Below, piece by piece: positions 25,818-32,286 of a DNA stretch of 64,000 nt; the stretch's first letter is position 1, and each line of letters opens with the position of its first letter. The stretch lies in the NCBI RefSeq assembly GCF_007830615.1, contig NZ_VLLI01000002.1, positions 186,001-250,000 on the forward strand, read 5' to 3'. The notes under the pieces are model-generated. The model saw nothing but the letters and a program-made list of their open reading frames with translations, was not told the DNA's origin and did not search any database. The DNA is from Mucilaginibacter frigoritolerans. GTDB taxonomy: Bacteria; Bacteroidota; Bacteroidia; Sphingobacteriales; Sphingobacteriaceae. A program made the position numbers and the translations under genes.

Positions 25818-26177
25818 ATGGAAGAAAGAAAAACCGCTGCAATAGTTTTGCCCATTATTGCGCTTATCATTTTATTCTTTACAGTAATATTTCCCGAAAT
25901 TCGTAAACCCCAAACTATTTCTTTCAAAAGCTGTAAAGTCCAGGTTGAATATTTTACGGGCTTAGAAGAGGATGCAAATAGGGCAACTAATAACAAACTT
26001 GCCTTATGCCTTTGTGATCTTTATGTTCATAACCCTGATAGTGCTATAGCCTCGCAGATTCTAAAAATATACAGGGAATATGGCACTCATGACAGTACGA
26101 GTTATGGCAGAGATAGTTTAAACAGCATCATCAAAAACAAAAAAACCGTTTTTGACACACTTATATTATTGGATTAA
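25818..26177 (+). CDS. Small single-pass membrane protein, hypothetical
   Basis: 119 residues. One helix near the N-terminus (TAAIVLPIIALIILFFTVIFPEI) acts as signal-anchor; the rest is a soluble domain with ALCLCDLYVHNPDSAIASQILKIYREYG. I recognise no family. Divergent from the rhomboid gene and convergent with the Fur-family gene, with 5 bp between stop codons. Confidence 0.6.
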   Translation: MEERKTAAIVLPIIALIILFFTVIFPEIRKPQTISFKSCKVQVEYFTGLEEDANRATNNKLALCLCDLYVHNPDSAIASQILKIYREYGTHDSTSYGRDSLNSIIKNKKTVFDTLILLD

Positions 26178-26182
26178 TAACC

Positions 26183-26611
26183 TCACCCACAATTACAATT
26201 TCTGCAAATTCCTATCACCACCATGTTTAATGAATGAATCTCGTACACATCAGGCAGGGAGATGGCCGGTACCAGCTGATCATCCAGGCAATAAACACTT
26301 TTACATTTAATACAGCTGAAATGCAGATGCTGATTAATATTGGATACTATCTGTTCTCTTTCGAAATGCGAGAGCGCATAATTGGGTAAACCGCTTACTG
26401 TATATATTTTATGAATAATACCCAGTTCTTCAAACATTTTAAGCGTGCGGTAAACTGTTATCCGGTCTAACGCTTTATCGGTTAGTTTAAGTAATTCTCC
26501 ATAAGTTACCGCTCTGTCTTTAGTCAAAAAAACTTCCAAAACTTTTAAGCGGGTCAATGTTAAATTGAGCCCGTATTGTTTAAGTCGATCTTTGATTTCC
26601 TTCGGATTCAT
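26183..26611 (-). CDS. Fur-family metalloregulator (first copy)
   Basis: 142 residues from ATG 26611 (MNPKEIKDRLKQYGLNLTLTRLKVLEVF), the normal Fur length. The winged helix includes DRITVYRTLKMFEELGIIHKI. The metal-binding region has HLHFSCIKCKSVYC and, at the end, ICRNCNCG, that is the CxxC pairs for structural zinc. The SCIKC plus missing HHH-rich sensor suggests a Zur- or PerR-like rather than iron Fur role, but this is inference. It is the last gene of the TonB-receptor operon, behind an inverted repeat that may terminate or control it. Confidence 0.85.
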   Translation of the reverse strand: MNPKEIKDRLKQYGLNLTLTRLKVLEVFLTKDRAVTYGELLKLTDKALDRITVYRTLKMFEELGIIHKIYTVSGLPNYALSHFEREQIVSNINQHLHFSCIKCKSVYCLDDQLVPAISLPDVYEIHSLNMVVIGICRNCNCG

Positions 26612-26669
26612 TACGGTTTCTTTATGATTTATGAAGAGCGGTATTTGAGTTGCGCCTGCAATTTTTAGT

Positions 26670-26698
26670 AATAAGTCACCCAAATTGGGTGACTTATT
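26670..26698. promoter_or_regulatory. Perfect 12-bp inverted repeat upstream of fur-type gene
   Basis: AATAAGTCACCC (26670-26681), loop AAATT, GGGTGACTTATT (26687-26698). It lies between the outer-membrane barrel gene and the Fur-family gene, 59-87 bp before the start of the latter. It could be a weak terminator (no clear T-run) or the operator of the regulator itself. Confidence 0.6.
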
Positions 26699-26710
26699 GA
26701 GGAGAACTAA

Positions 26711-27442
26711 TTAAAAACTAAAGTTTAAACCAAGGGTAGTTTGCAAAATTGTAATAGGCTGTTTGGTATCTAAACGGCCTGCATTGTTAACCCGCTGCGT
26801 GTTGGTAATATCTATACCTGAAGAGGCAACATAATTTTCTTTCAGTACGAGGCCCAGTTTTTTGGTGAAATTGTAACGAAGATCTGCACTGCCACCGTAA
26901 GCAAAAGCAGAAGCTTTAGAGCTTTCTTGTGCAAATGGGTAACTAATACCGGCATCTGTAATAACGATATTAATCTGCGGAGTAGAGAATGACTTAATTA
27001 AGCCAACATTAGCACGAAGGTCAACCGCAAACTTGCTAAAGAAGAATGAATATTGCGGACCTACCAATACATTCAAATTTTGATAACGTTTGGTACTGGT
27101 AACTGCTCCCTGGTCAACGCCAAAGGCATCCTGATAGCCTGCTGCCAAAGTATGCGCATCATTAGCACTCAGCTGGCCCTGATCCTGGTAAGAAACAGTT
27201 GCCGCAATTGCCCAGTTTTTATGAACGTACCAGGCTCCGTCAAGCCCTAATGTCATCCCGGTTTTGGCAAAACCTGCTTTGTTATTATCATGCAAAAACG
27301 TTCCATAGTCTGAATTGGCAAACTGACCGGTTGGAACAGAAACACCGCCGAATACTCCCCAGTAGCTTTTTTCCTGGGCTTTTGCTTTAAACGTGGTCAG
27401 CGTTATTAACACTGCCGAAATAAGTATTATATATTTTTTCAT
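26711..27442 (-). CDS. Outer-membrane beta-barrel protein
   Basis: 243 residues with a signal peptide (MKKYIILISAVLITLTTFKAKA, cleavage before QEKSYWG). The mature part is an alternating pattern of beta strands with aromatic girdles (SYWGVFGGVSVPTG, WYVHKNWAIAATVSYQ) and ends in Phe (TTLGLNFSF), as required for BamA-type insertion. It is of the outer-membrane-protein-beta-barrel type common in this phylum. It follows the lipoprotein gene by 23 bp in the TonB-receptor operon and may be an auxiliary porin. Confidence 0.8.
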   Translation of the reverse strand: MKKYIILISAVLITLTTFKAKAQEKSYWGVFGGVSVPTGQFANSDYGTFLHDNNKAGFAKTGMTLGLDGAWYVHKNWAIAATVSYQDQGQLSANDAHTLAAGYQDAFGVDQGAVTSTKRYQNLNVLVGPQYSFFFSKFAVDLRANVGLIKSFSTPQINIVITDAGISYPFAQESSKASAFAYGGSADLRYNFTKKLGLVLKENYVASSGIDITNTQRVNNAGRLDTKQPITILQTTLGLNFSF

Positions 27443-27465
27443 ATCTGATTGTACTTAGGCTTTAA

Positions 27466-28104
27466 TTATTTAATCACAGTTACAAAATTTACATCCAGAT
27501 CTGAAGAACCCGGATAATAGGTTCCGTTTTTAGCGTTTGGCTGGTGACGCAAAACCCAACGCAGGTTTCCAGTACTGGCAGCACCGGTGGTAAACACTGT
27601 TGTAAGGCCGATTTGAAGCGGCGGATTGTTTGTATCCAAATCCGTTCTCTGGATAGCCAGGTTAAGAGGAGCGGCCGATGTGTTAACAGGCGTACCGGGA
27701 ATATAAGGGGATGTATTGCTGATTACCGGTGCAGCGTTGATTGGGGTGGGCTGATAAAAGAATAAATGATAATTCTCCCTGTCTTTTATCTCGTTAGATA
27801 CCACAAAAACCGGCGACTGTGTCTGATCAAGCATATACACTACGGCATTATACTTTGAGTTTGCTTTCAGCGTAAGGGTTGTTGAGTCAACAGAGGTTAC
27901 GTTACCGTTATTATCCACATGGAAAGTGTAGGTACATGAAGTAGTATCTGTAACATTTGCCTGGTTAGTAAACTTTAATGAGGCCTGGGTAATGGTTTCG
28001 TTGGCAATATTAGGTGCCACAGCTTGTTCAGATTTTGAACTACAGCTTGCGTAGAATAGCGCTGTTCCCAACAGCGCATATACAGCGTGTTTTCTTTTAA
28101 TCAT
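27466..28104 (-). CDS. Operon lipoprotein, hypothetical
   Basis: 212 residues; signal peptide with lipobox ASC (Cys21). The mature protein is beta-rich and Thr/Asn-rich, with repeated TTSCTYTFHVDNNGN and STTLTLKANSKYNAVVYML segments, resembling an immunoglobulin-like fold. I recognise no named family. Its place between a TonB receptor and an outer-membrane barrel (25 and 23 bp gaps) suggests it is a surface substrate- or metal-binding partner of the receptor. Confidence 0.72.
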   Translation of the reverse strand: MIKRKHAVYALLGTALFYASCSSKSEQAVAPNIANETITQASLKFTNQANVTDTTSCTYTFHVDNNGNVTSVDSTTLTLKANSKYNAVVYMLDQTQSPVFVVSNEIKDRENYHLFFYQPTPINAAPVISNTSPYIPGTPVNTSAAPLNLAIQRTDLDTNNPPLQIGLTTVFTTGAASTGNLRWVLRHQPNAKNGTYYPGSSDLDVNFVTVIK

Positions 28105-28129
28105 GATGTTTGTGAATTTTAATTGTTAG

Positions 28130-30481
28130 CTATTGTTTATTATTATTATTTAAGATTTTAAAGGGCACCCTCAGCCTGAAGATGATATTGCGCCCCGGCT
28201 CATCAGCAAAATATCTGAACCTGTCCAGGTAGTCCTTATAGGCTACATTGGTGAGGTTATTGGCGGCGATATCAAAGTCGGCAAGTGTTTTATTGATAAT
28301 AAGCTTGAAGCCGATATGCGCATTGTAAAGACTATAAGCATTTGGCGGCGGTGCAAAGTCATATCCTACAGGTACATGGGTTTGCTTGGCCACATATATA
28401 TTTTCTGCACCAACAGAAATGTTTCTGAAAGCTCCCAGGTTTCCAAAATGGTAGGTAAATCCGTTTTGCAAACGGGTAGGTGGGGTGTAGATCAAATAAT
28501 CATGAATGGTTTCGTTCCAGGCATAAATAAGGGATGTTTTTGAACTGATATCTAAAGAATCCAGCGGTTTTATAAGCACGTTAAGGTCCGCTCCGCGGAA
28601 AAATACGTTGGCTTGTGTATATTGAAATTCAAGCAGGGCACCGCTCTGTGCATGGTAATACTGATCGGTAGGCTCCTCGAAAATGAAATTGTTTATTCGG
28701 TTATAATATCCTTCCAGATCAACCAATAACCATTTGGAAGTATAATTCAAATCAAGGCTGAAATCATTAGCCCTTTCTGTTTTTAAATTGGCATCGCCTA
28801 TTTCAAACTCCCCAATAGATTGGTGAACACCGTCAATATATAACTCGTTAATGGATGGTGGTCTGAAGGCTGCGCTGTAATTGCCTGTAATTTTGAGATT
28901 GTCGGTAAGGTTATACGTTGCCCCGGCAGTGGCACTTGTACCGGAATAGCTGGTAGTAGTAGTATTGATTTTAGCCTGGTCAGCATCAAAGGCATAAGCT
29001 TGCAGCCAACGGTAATCATAGCGTGCCCCGGCTTCAAAAAGCCATTTATTGTGCCGGTATTTTTCAATCACATAAGCACCGCCATCATAATCAACATAAT
29101 TCGGAATCAGGTAGCCGTACATCCGGATATTGCCCTGGTTTACCCCGCTCAGTCCCACGGTACCCGAAAAGCCGCCACCATCTTTATGATCAAAATTTGC
29201 CTCAACTGCAGCAGTATGGATCTGCAGGTAAATGGCCGGAGCAAGACTTGGAGAGAATGAAAGCTCTTCAAATTCCTGCCGTGTATTTACCTGGTAAGAG
29301 TATTGCAGTTCAATCTTGCTGCTGTCGCTTATATTAAGAAACCCTTTTACTTTAGCTGTAGAATGATTTACCGTTTGGTAAGGGCGGTCAATAAGATAAG
29401 TAAAATCATAATAGGTAACCGGGTGGCCAATGGCAATTTTTTGTTCAAGATCCGTAATGGAGCCTACTTCGGTATCGTACTCAATGCCCAGTTTTGTGTT
29501 AAAATTGCTGAAATAGCCTTCAATTCCGTAGTTCTTATGATGATATTGTACCGCAGCTGAGAAGTCATCCTCCATTAAACCGGTATTTCCCAACACATAA
29601 TCGGGTGTACTGGTATTTCCAGCGCGTTTAAATGTTCCTTGTAAGCGGTAACTGAATCCAGCCAGTTTCTTTCCTAAAGCCCCCTCCAGCATGGCAGAAA
29701 AAGCACCCAGCCTGCTATTCGTCATGCCAACGGCATTTACTTCGGCATCCATGCTTCCGGTATCAGTTGGGAGTGGTTTAGGATTAACCGAAATAACCCC
29801 TGATATCGCGTCAGCACCATACCGTATTCCTGCGGCACCTTTTATTACTTCAATCTGATTGGCTACAAAAGGATCAATCTCCGGAGCATGCTCCTGGCCC
29901 CACTGCTGTGCTTGAAGCGTAACACCATTATTGAGGATAGCAACCCGCGAACCCGTCAACCCATGAATAACCGGCTTGGCAATGGAGGGCCCGGTTTGAT
30001 AAGTAGTTACACCGGTTACCGATTTTAAAGCCTCGCCCAAACTAAGGCCACGGGTTCTGTCTAAATCCGTACCCTGTAAAACCGTTAAGTTTTGTGTAGC
30101 TATTTCTTTATGATTATCGGCTGTGGCTTGTATGGTTATCTGCTTAAGGCCTTGTGAAGATGGATGCAGTAAAAAGTTAAATTGCCTATTGGCCGATACT
30201 TCAATAATAGTATCCTCCGCCATATATCCCAGGTACTGGCAATAAAGGTGAACCTTTCCTGCGCTCACTTTTAAAATATACTTCCCGTTTTTGTCACTTT
30301 GAACGCCGAGTTCCGTGCCCTTTACTGAAATAGTTGCAGCGGGAAGCGATGCACCATTAGAAGCATCTGTTATTATGCCACTAAGTTGAAATAAGGCTTT
30401 ATTTTCACCCTGCTGAGCATAGCAAAAGCTTATAAAAACCATTGTAATAAAGAATAAATATGTAAATTTTATATTCACCAT
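28130..30481 (-). CDS. TonB-dependent receptor, ZnuD-like metal receptor
   Basis: 783 residues from ATG 30481 (MVNIKF); the ATG at 30508 lies inside an operator-like palindrome. Order: signal peptide, CarboxypepD_reg-like domain (about 30-110), plug domain with RGLSLGEALKSVTGV and GPSIAKPVIHGLTGSRVAILNNGV, then a 22-strand barrel ending GRNIIFRLRVPF plus a short tail. The plug pattern is that of ZnuD-type zinc receptors. It would import a metal ion or chelate across the outer membrane with TonB-ExbBD. Adjacent Fur-family genes and the operator region support metal control. It is the first gene of the operon. Confidence 0.85.
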   Translation of the reverse strand: MVNIKFTYLFFITMVFISFCYAQQGENKALFQLSGIITDASNGASLPAATISVKGTELGVQSDKNGKYILKVSAGKVHLYCQYLGYMAEDTIIEVSANRQFNFLLHPSSQGLKQITIQATADNHKEIATQNLTVLQGTDLDRTRGLSLGEALKSVTGVTTYQTGPSIAKPVIHGLTGSRVAILNNGVTLQAQQWGQEHAPEIDPFVANQIEVIKGAAGIRYGADAISGVISVNPKPLPTDTGSMDAEVNAVGMTNSRLGAFSAMLEGALGKKLAGFSYRLQGTFKRAGNTSTPDYVLGNTGLMEDDFSAAVQYHHKNYGIEGYFSNFNTKLGIEYDTEVGSITDLEQKIAIGHPVTYYDFTYLIDRPYQTVNHSTAKVKGFLNISDSSKIELQYSYQVNTRQEFEELSFSPSLAPAIYLQIHTAAVEANFDHKDGGGFSGTVGLSGVNQGNIRMYGYLIPNYVDYDGGAYVIEKYRHNKWLFEAGARYDYRWLQAYAFDADQAKINTTTTSYSGTSATAGATYNLTDNLKITGNYSAAFRPPSINELYIDGVHQSIGEFEIGDANLKTERANDFSLDLNYTSKWLLVDLEGYYNRINNFIFEEPTDQYYHAQSGALLEFQYTQANVFFRGADLNVLIKPLDSLDISSKTSLIYAWNETIHDYLIYTPPTRLQNGFTYHFGNLGAFRNISVGAENIYVAKQTHVPVGYDFAPPPNAYSLYNAHIGFKLIINKTLADFDIAANNLTNVAYKDYLDRFRYFADEPGRNIIFRLRVPFKILNNNNKQ

Positions 30482-30503
30482 TGTAAAGTTAATGCGACAA
30501 AGA

Positions 30504-30530
30504 TGCATTTAATATGCAACAATGTAGCAT
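30504..30530. promoter_or_regulatory. Two overlapping palindromic operator candidates
   Basis: TGCATTTAATATGCA (30504-30518) and ATGCAACAATGTAGCAT (30514-30530) are near-palindromes of 15 and 17 bp with a shared ATGCA. Their size and place between the divergent TonB receptor and fur-type gene fit Fur-family operators. The sequence differs from classical Fur boxes, so assignment is by position and symmetry. Confidence 0.55.
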
Positions 30531-30610
30531 TTACTTTGTAAAATATTTGTTAGCCTTTTTTCGAGTGTATAAGGTTAGGGGTGAATAGTTCAGGAACTGA
30601 ATTTTCTTGT

Positions 30611-30618
30611 TATTTTTG
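30611..30618 (+). promoter_or_regulatory. -7 box of the second fur-type gene
   Basis: TATTTTTG matches TAnnTTTG. It places the transcription start near 30624, so ATG 30645 and not the earlier ATG at 30621 (in frame, MVLYLRLPMPAKK) is preferred. Confidence 0.5.
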
Positions 30619-30644
30619 TGATGGTTTTGTATTTGCGTTTGCCC

Positions 30645-31085
30645 ATGCCAGCGAAAAAGAATAATTACCGGTTTGAAGAAATTCTTGATAAGCATCAACT
30701 TAAAAAAACGGATGCCCGGCTTCGCGTGCTTTCTATGCTGGCATCAAAAAACTTCGCTACTTCACAACCCGACTTGGAGGAAGTAATGGTAGATGTGGAT
30801 AGGGGAACACTTTACCGGATCCTTAATGCATTTGAGGAAAAGGGCATAATCCATAAAGTATTTGACTTAAACGGAACAGCCAATTACGCTTTGTGCAATT
30901 CTGATTGCGAAGAAAATCATCATCATGACGAGCACTTGCATTTTAATTGCGTACAATGCAATAATGTATACTGCCTCAATGATCTTGATTTGCCGGATCT
31001 AAATCTTCCTGAAGGTTTTAAATCATTAAACTTTTCTTTGTCTGTAACGGGGATCTGTCCTAAATGCGGTAAAAAATCCAAATAG
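30645..31085 (+). CDS. Fur-family metalloregulator (second copy)
   Basis: 146 residues from ATG 30645 (MPAKKNN). Winged helix with KKTDARLRVLSMLA and VDRGTLYRILNAFEEKGIIHKV. A histidine- and acid-rich stretch EENHHHDEHLHFNCVQC plus the C-terminal ICPKCGKKSK supply the regulatory and structural metal sites. It is clearly a different paralogue from the one at 26183. It is divergent from the TonB receptor, with palindromes between, and so is the first candidate for repressor of the operon; zinc is the most likely effector. Confidence 0.87.
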   Translation: MPAKKNNYRFEEILDKHQLKKTDARLRVLSMLASKNFATSQPDLEEVMVDVDRGTLYRILNAFEEKGIIHKVFDLNGTANYALCNSDCEENHHHDEHLHFNCVQCNNVYCLNDLDLPDLNLPEGFKSLNFSLSVTGICPKCGKKSK

Positions 31086-31189
31086 AACCCGGTATTATTC
31101 AATTGCCCAATGCTTTGTTGGTGTTTATCTATTTTTTAATATCAAAAAGATGTTAGTTTTGAGCTGATTAAAACAGCAACATTATCCGC

Positions 31190-31495
31190 ATGAGTAATTC
31201 ATCCAAAACCAATACGCCGGTTTCGCACAATACTTATTTTGAAGGCATGGTTCAAAGCCTGGGCCTCGAAACAGAAAAAGGTCGTGCCACTTTAGGGGTT
31301 ATGAAAAAAGGCTCTTATCAGTTTGATACCAGCACCAAAGAAACCATCATCTTTATAGAAGGCGCTGTAAGTACTAAACTACCCGGTGGCGAATGGCAAA
31401 AACACCAAAAACAGGATACACTTATTGCCCCAGCCGGAATTGTTTTCGACATTAATTGCGAAACAGATGTTGCCTATATCTGCTATTACGAATAA
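31190..31495 (+). CDS. ppnP: Pyrimidine/purine nucleoside phosphorylase PpnP-like
   Basis: 101 residues, single cupin domain. The order of motifs FEGMVQSLGLETEKGRATLGVMKKGSY, IIFIEGAV and the closing VAYICYYE matches PpnP (YaiE) of enterobacteria, which splits diverse nucleosides with phosphate to free base and ribose-1-phosphate. Length is normal for the family (94-105). Alone, with a strong inverted repeat downstream. Confidence 0.87.
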   Translation: MSNSSKTNTPVSHNTYFEGMVQSLGLETEKGRATLGVMKKGSYQFDTSTKETIIFIEGAVSTKLPGGEWQKHQKQDTLIAPAGIVFDINCETDVAYICYYE

Positions 31496-31525
31496 TTAAT
31501 ACGATCTTATTATTTATATAAATGA

Positions 31526-31560
31526 TGAGCTGAGTTATGCCAATGATATAACTCAGCTCA
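31526..31560. terminator. Inverted repeat between ppnP and the tRNA array
   Basis: TGAGCTGAGTTAT (31526-31538) and ATAACTCAGCTCA (31548-31560) pair perfectly with a 9-nt loop. The T-run is weak in both directions. It separates convergent ppnP and the tRNA array and may end both. Confidence 0.55.
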
Positions 31561-31662
31561 ATGAAATAAAGAAATATCTTTATTTAAACACAGCTCCCCC
31601 TACCCGCAAACAGCAGCAATTTAAACACAAAAACCAATATTCAACCCTATAAAATCATCCGT

Positions 31663-31729
31663 TTTCCTTGGGTTCGAACCACGATCTTCTGAATCAAAAT
31701 CAGACGTGCTACCGTTGCACCATAGGAAA
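31663..31729 (-). tRNA. tRNA-Gln(UUG)-like, truncated T-arm
   Basis: On the minus strand the D-arm GTGC-AACGGTA-GCAC and anticodon stem-loop TCTGA-TTTTGAT-TCAGA are as in a normal tRNA-Gln with anticodon TTG. The acceptor can pair as TTTTCC with GGAAAA. The T-loop TTCGAAC is present but its stem has only three base pairs (TGG/CCA) if the acceptor is formed, so the gene is about 67 nt instead of 72-75. It may be decayed. No CCA is encoded. Confidence 0.6.
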
Positions 31730-31735
31730 ATAATG

Positions 31736-31807
31736 AGGTCAGTACAAGATTCGAACTTGTGAACAATCCATTTGCAGAGGATACCCTTACCACTCGGGCA
31801 ACTGACC
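31736..31807 (-). tRNA. tRNA-Cys(GCA)
   Basis: Acceptor GGTCAGT/ACTGACC is a perfect 7-bp stem, D-arm CCC/GGG, anticodon loop CTGCAAA (anticodon GCA) and T-arm ACAAG-TTCGAAT-CTTGT. One mismatch (T-T) closes the anticodon stem. 72 nt, CCA not encoded. Third in the array. Confidence 0.75.
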
Positions 31808-31814
31808 GCTTTTG

Positions 31815-31887
31815 TGGAAACAAAAGGACTTGAACCTTTAACCGGCACCGTATAAGGGTGTTGCTCTAACCATTGAGCTATATTTCC
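31815..31887 (-). tRNA. tRNA-Ile(UAU)
   Basis: Acceptor GGAAATA/TGTTTCC (one G-T pair), D-arm GCTC/GAGC, anticodon loop CTTATAC with anticodon TAT, and T-arm AAAGG-TTCAAGT-CCTTT. The top pair of the anticodon stem is A-C. 73 nt. Anticodon UAU is rare in bacteria, which normally read AUA with a lysidine-modified CAU anticodon. Second in the array. Confidence 0.7.
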
Positions 31888-31897
31888 ATTATAAAAG

Positions 31898-31971
31898 TAG
31901 GGTAACCCGGGCTCGAACCGGGAGCCTCTCCGTTCCAAACGGAGTAATCTGACCAATTGATATATTACCCT
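31898..31971 (-). tRNA. tRNA-Pro(UGG)-like
   Basis: Acceptor AGGGTAA/TTACCCT perfect, three-pair D-stem, anticodon stem-loop CTCCG-TTTGGAA-CGGAG (anticodon TGG) and T-arm CCCGG-TTCGAGC-CCGGG. Unlike ordinary tRNA-Pro it lacks the CGGG-type acceptor and has A instead of G at position 37, so charging and identity are uncertain. First gene of the array, 22 nt after the terminator. Confidence 0.7.
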
Positions 31972-31993
31972 GAAAAATCGACACAAAACAAAA

Positions 31994-32021
31994 AATCCCC
32001 TTAGATTTTTCTAAGAGGATT
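31994..32021 (-). terminator. Intrinsic terminator (attenuator) before the tRNA array
   Basis: On the minus strand AATCCTCTTAGA, loop AAAA(A), TCTAAGGGGATT, followed by TTTTGTTTTG: a canonical stem and U-run. It lies between a short ORF and the first tRNA. The left arm segment ATCCTCT can pair instead with AGAGGAT at 32064-32058, giving an antiterminator. Confidence 0.75.
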
Positions 32022-32055
32022 CAAGTATCGTGTTTATGTTAAGTCAATACATAGC

Positions 32056-32112
32056 CTATCCTCTCTGATAAATCAGTTGGGGTATAGCGCAAAGTATTGT
32101 TGTTGTTTTCAT
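32056..32112 (-). CDS. 18-codon leader peptide of the tRNA array (attenuator)
   Basis: ATG at 32112 to TAG at 32058-32056 encodes MKTTTILCAIPQLIYQRG. Codons 6 and 10 are ATA, 8 is TGC, 11 is CCC and 12 is CAA, that is one or more codons for each of the four downstream tRNAs (Ile-UAU, Cys-GCA, Pro-UGG, Gln-UUG); codons 3-5 are three ACA Thr codons. A promoter-like box ends 4 nt before the ATG. The last codons (AGA GGA T) contain the strand that can break the terminator stem. Translation is not proven; the call rests on architecture. Confidence 0.5.
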   Translation of the reverse strand: MKTTTILCAIPQLIYQRG

Positions 32113-32116
32113 GGCA

Positions 32117-32148
32117 CAATGATAGGACTTATTTTTTAAATAAAGAAA
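32117..32148 (-). promoter_or_regulatory. Promoter-like site of the leader and tRNA array
   Basis: On the minus strand TATCATTG (32124-32117) is one mismatch from TAnnTTTG, with TTTC 20 nt upstream (32148-32145). The distance to the leader ATG (4 nt) is the same as at 14232, 44619 and 45248. Confidence 0.5.
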
Positions 32149-32286
32149 TTTTCTGTAAAAAATTTTCATTAATGCTGTTTACCCCAAATTCAATTTAGTT
32201 ACCTTTAACTTGTGCTTCATCAATACATTTTGGTTAATCATCCATACATATAATAATAGCAATACTTGAAACGCTTCCTTTGCAAA

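Noticed and set aside
31621-31986. Minus-strand open frame of 121 codons across the tRNA array
   Set aside because: It runs through four tRNA cloverleaves; the tRNA structures explain the sequence, and no protein family is visible.
32056-32112. Threonine-operon attenuator (three ACA codons)
   Set aside because: No amino-acid biosynthesis gene follows; only tRNAs lie downstream, so a thr operon leader is not supported, although Thr codons may still contribute to stalling.
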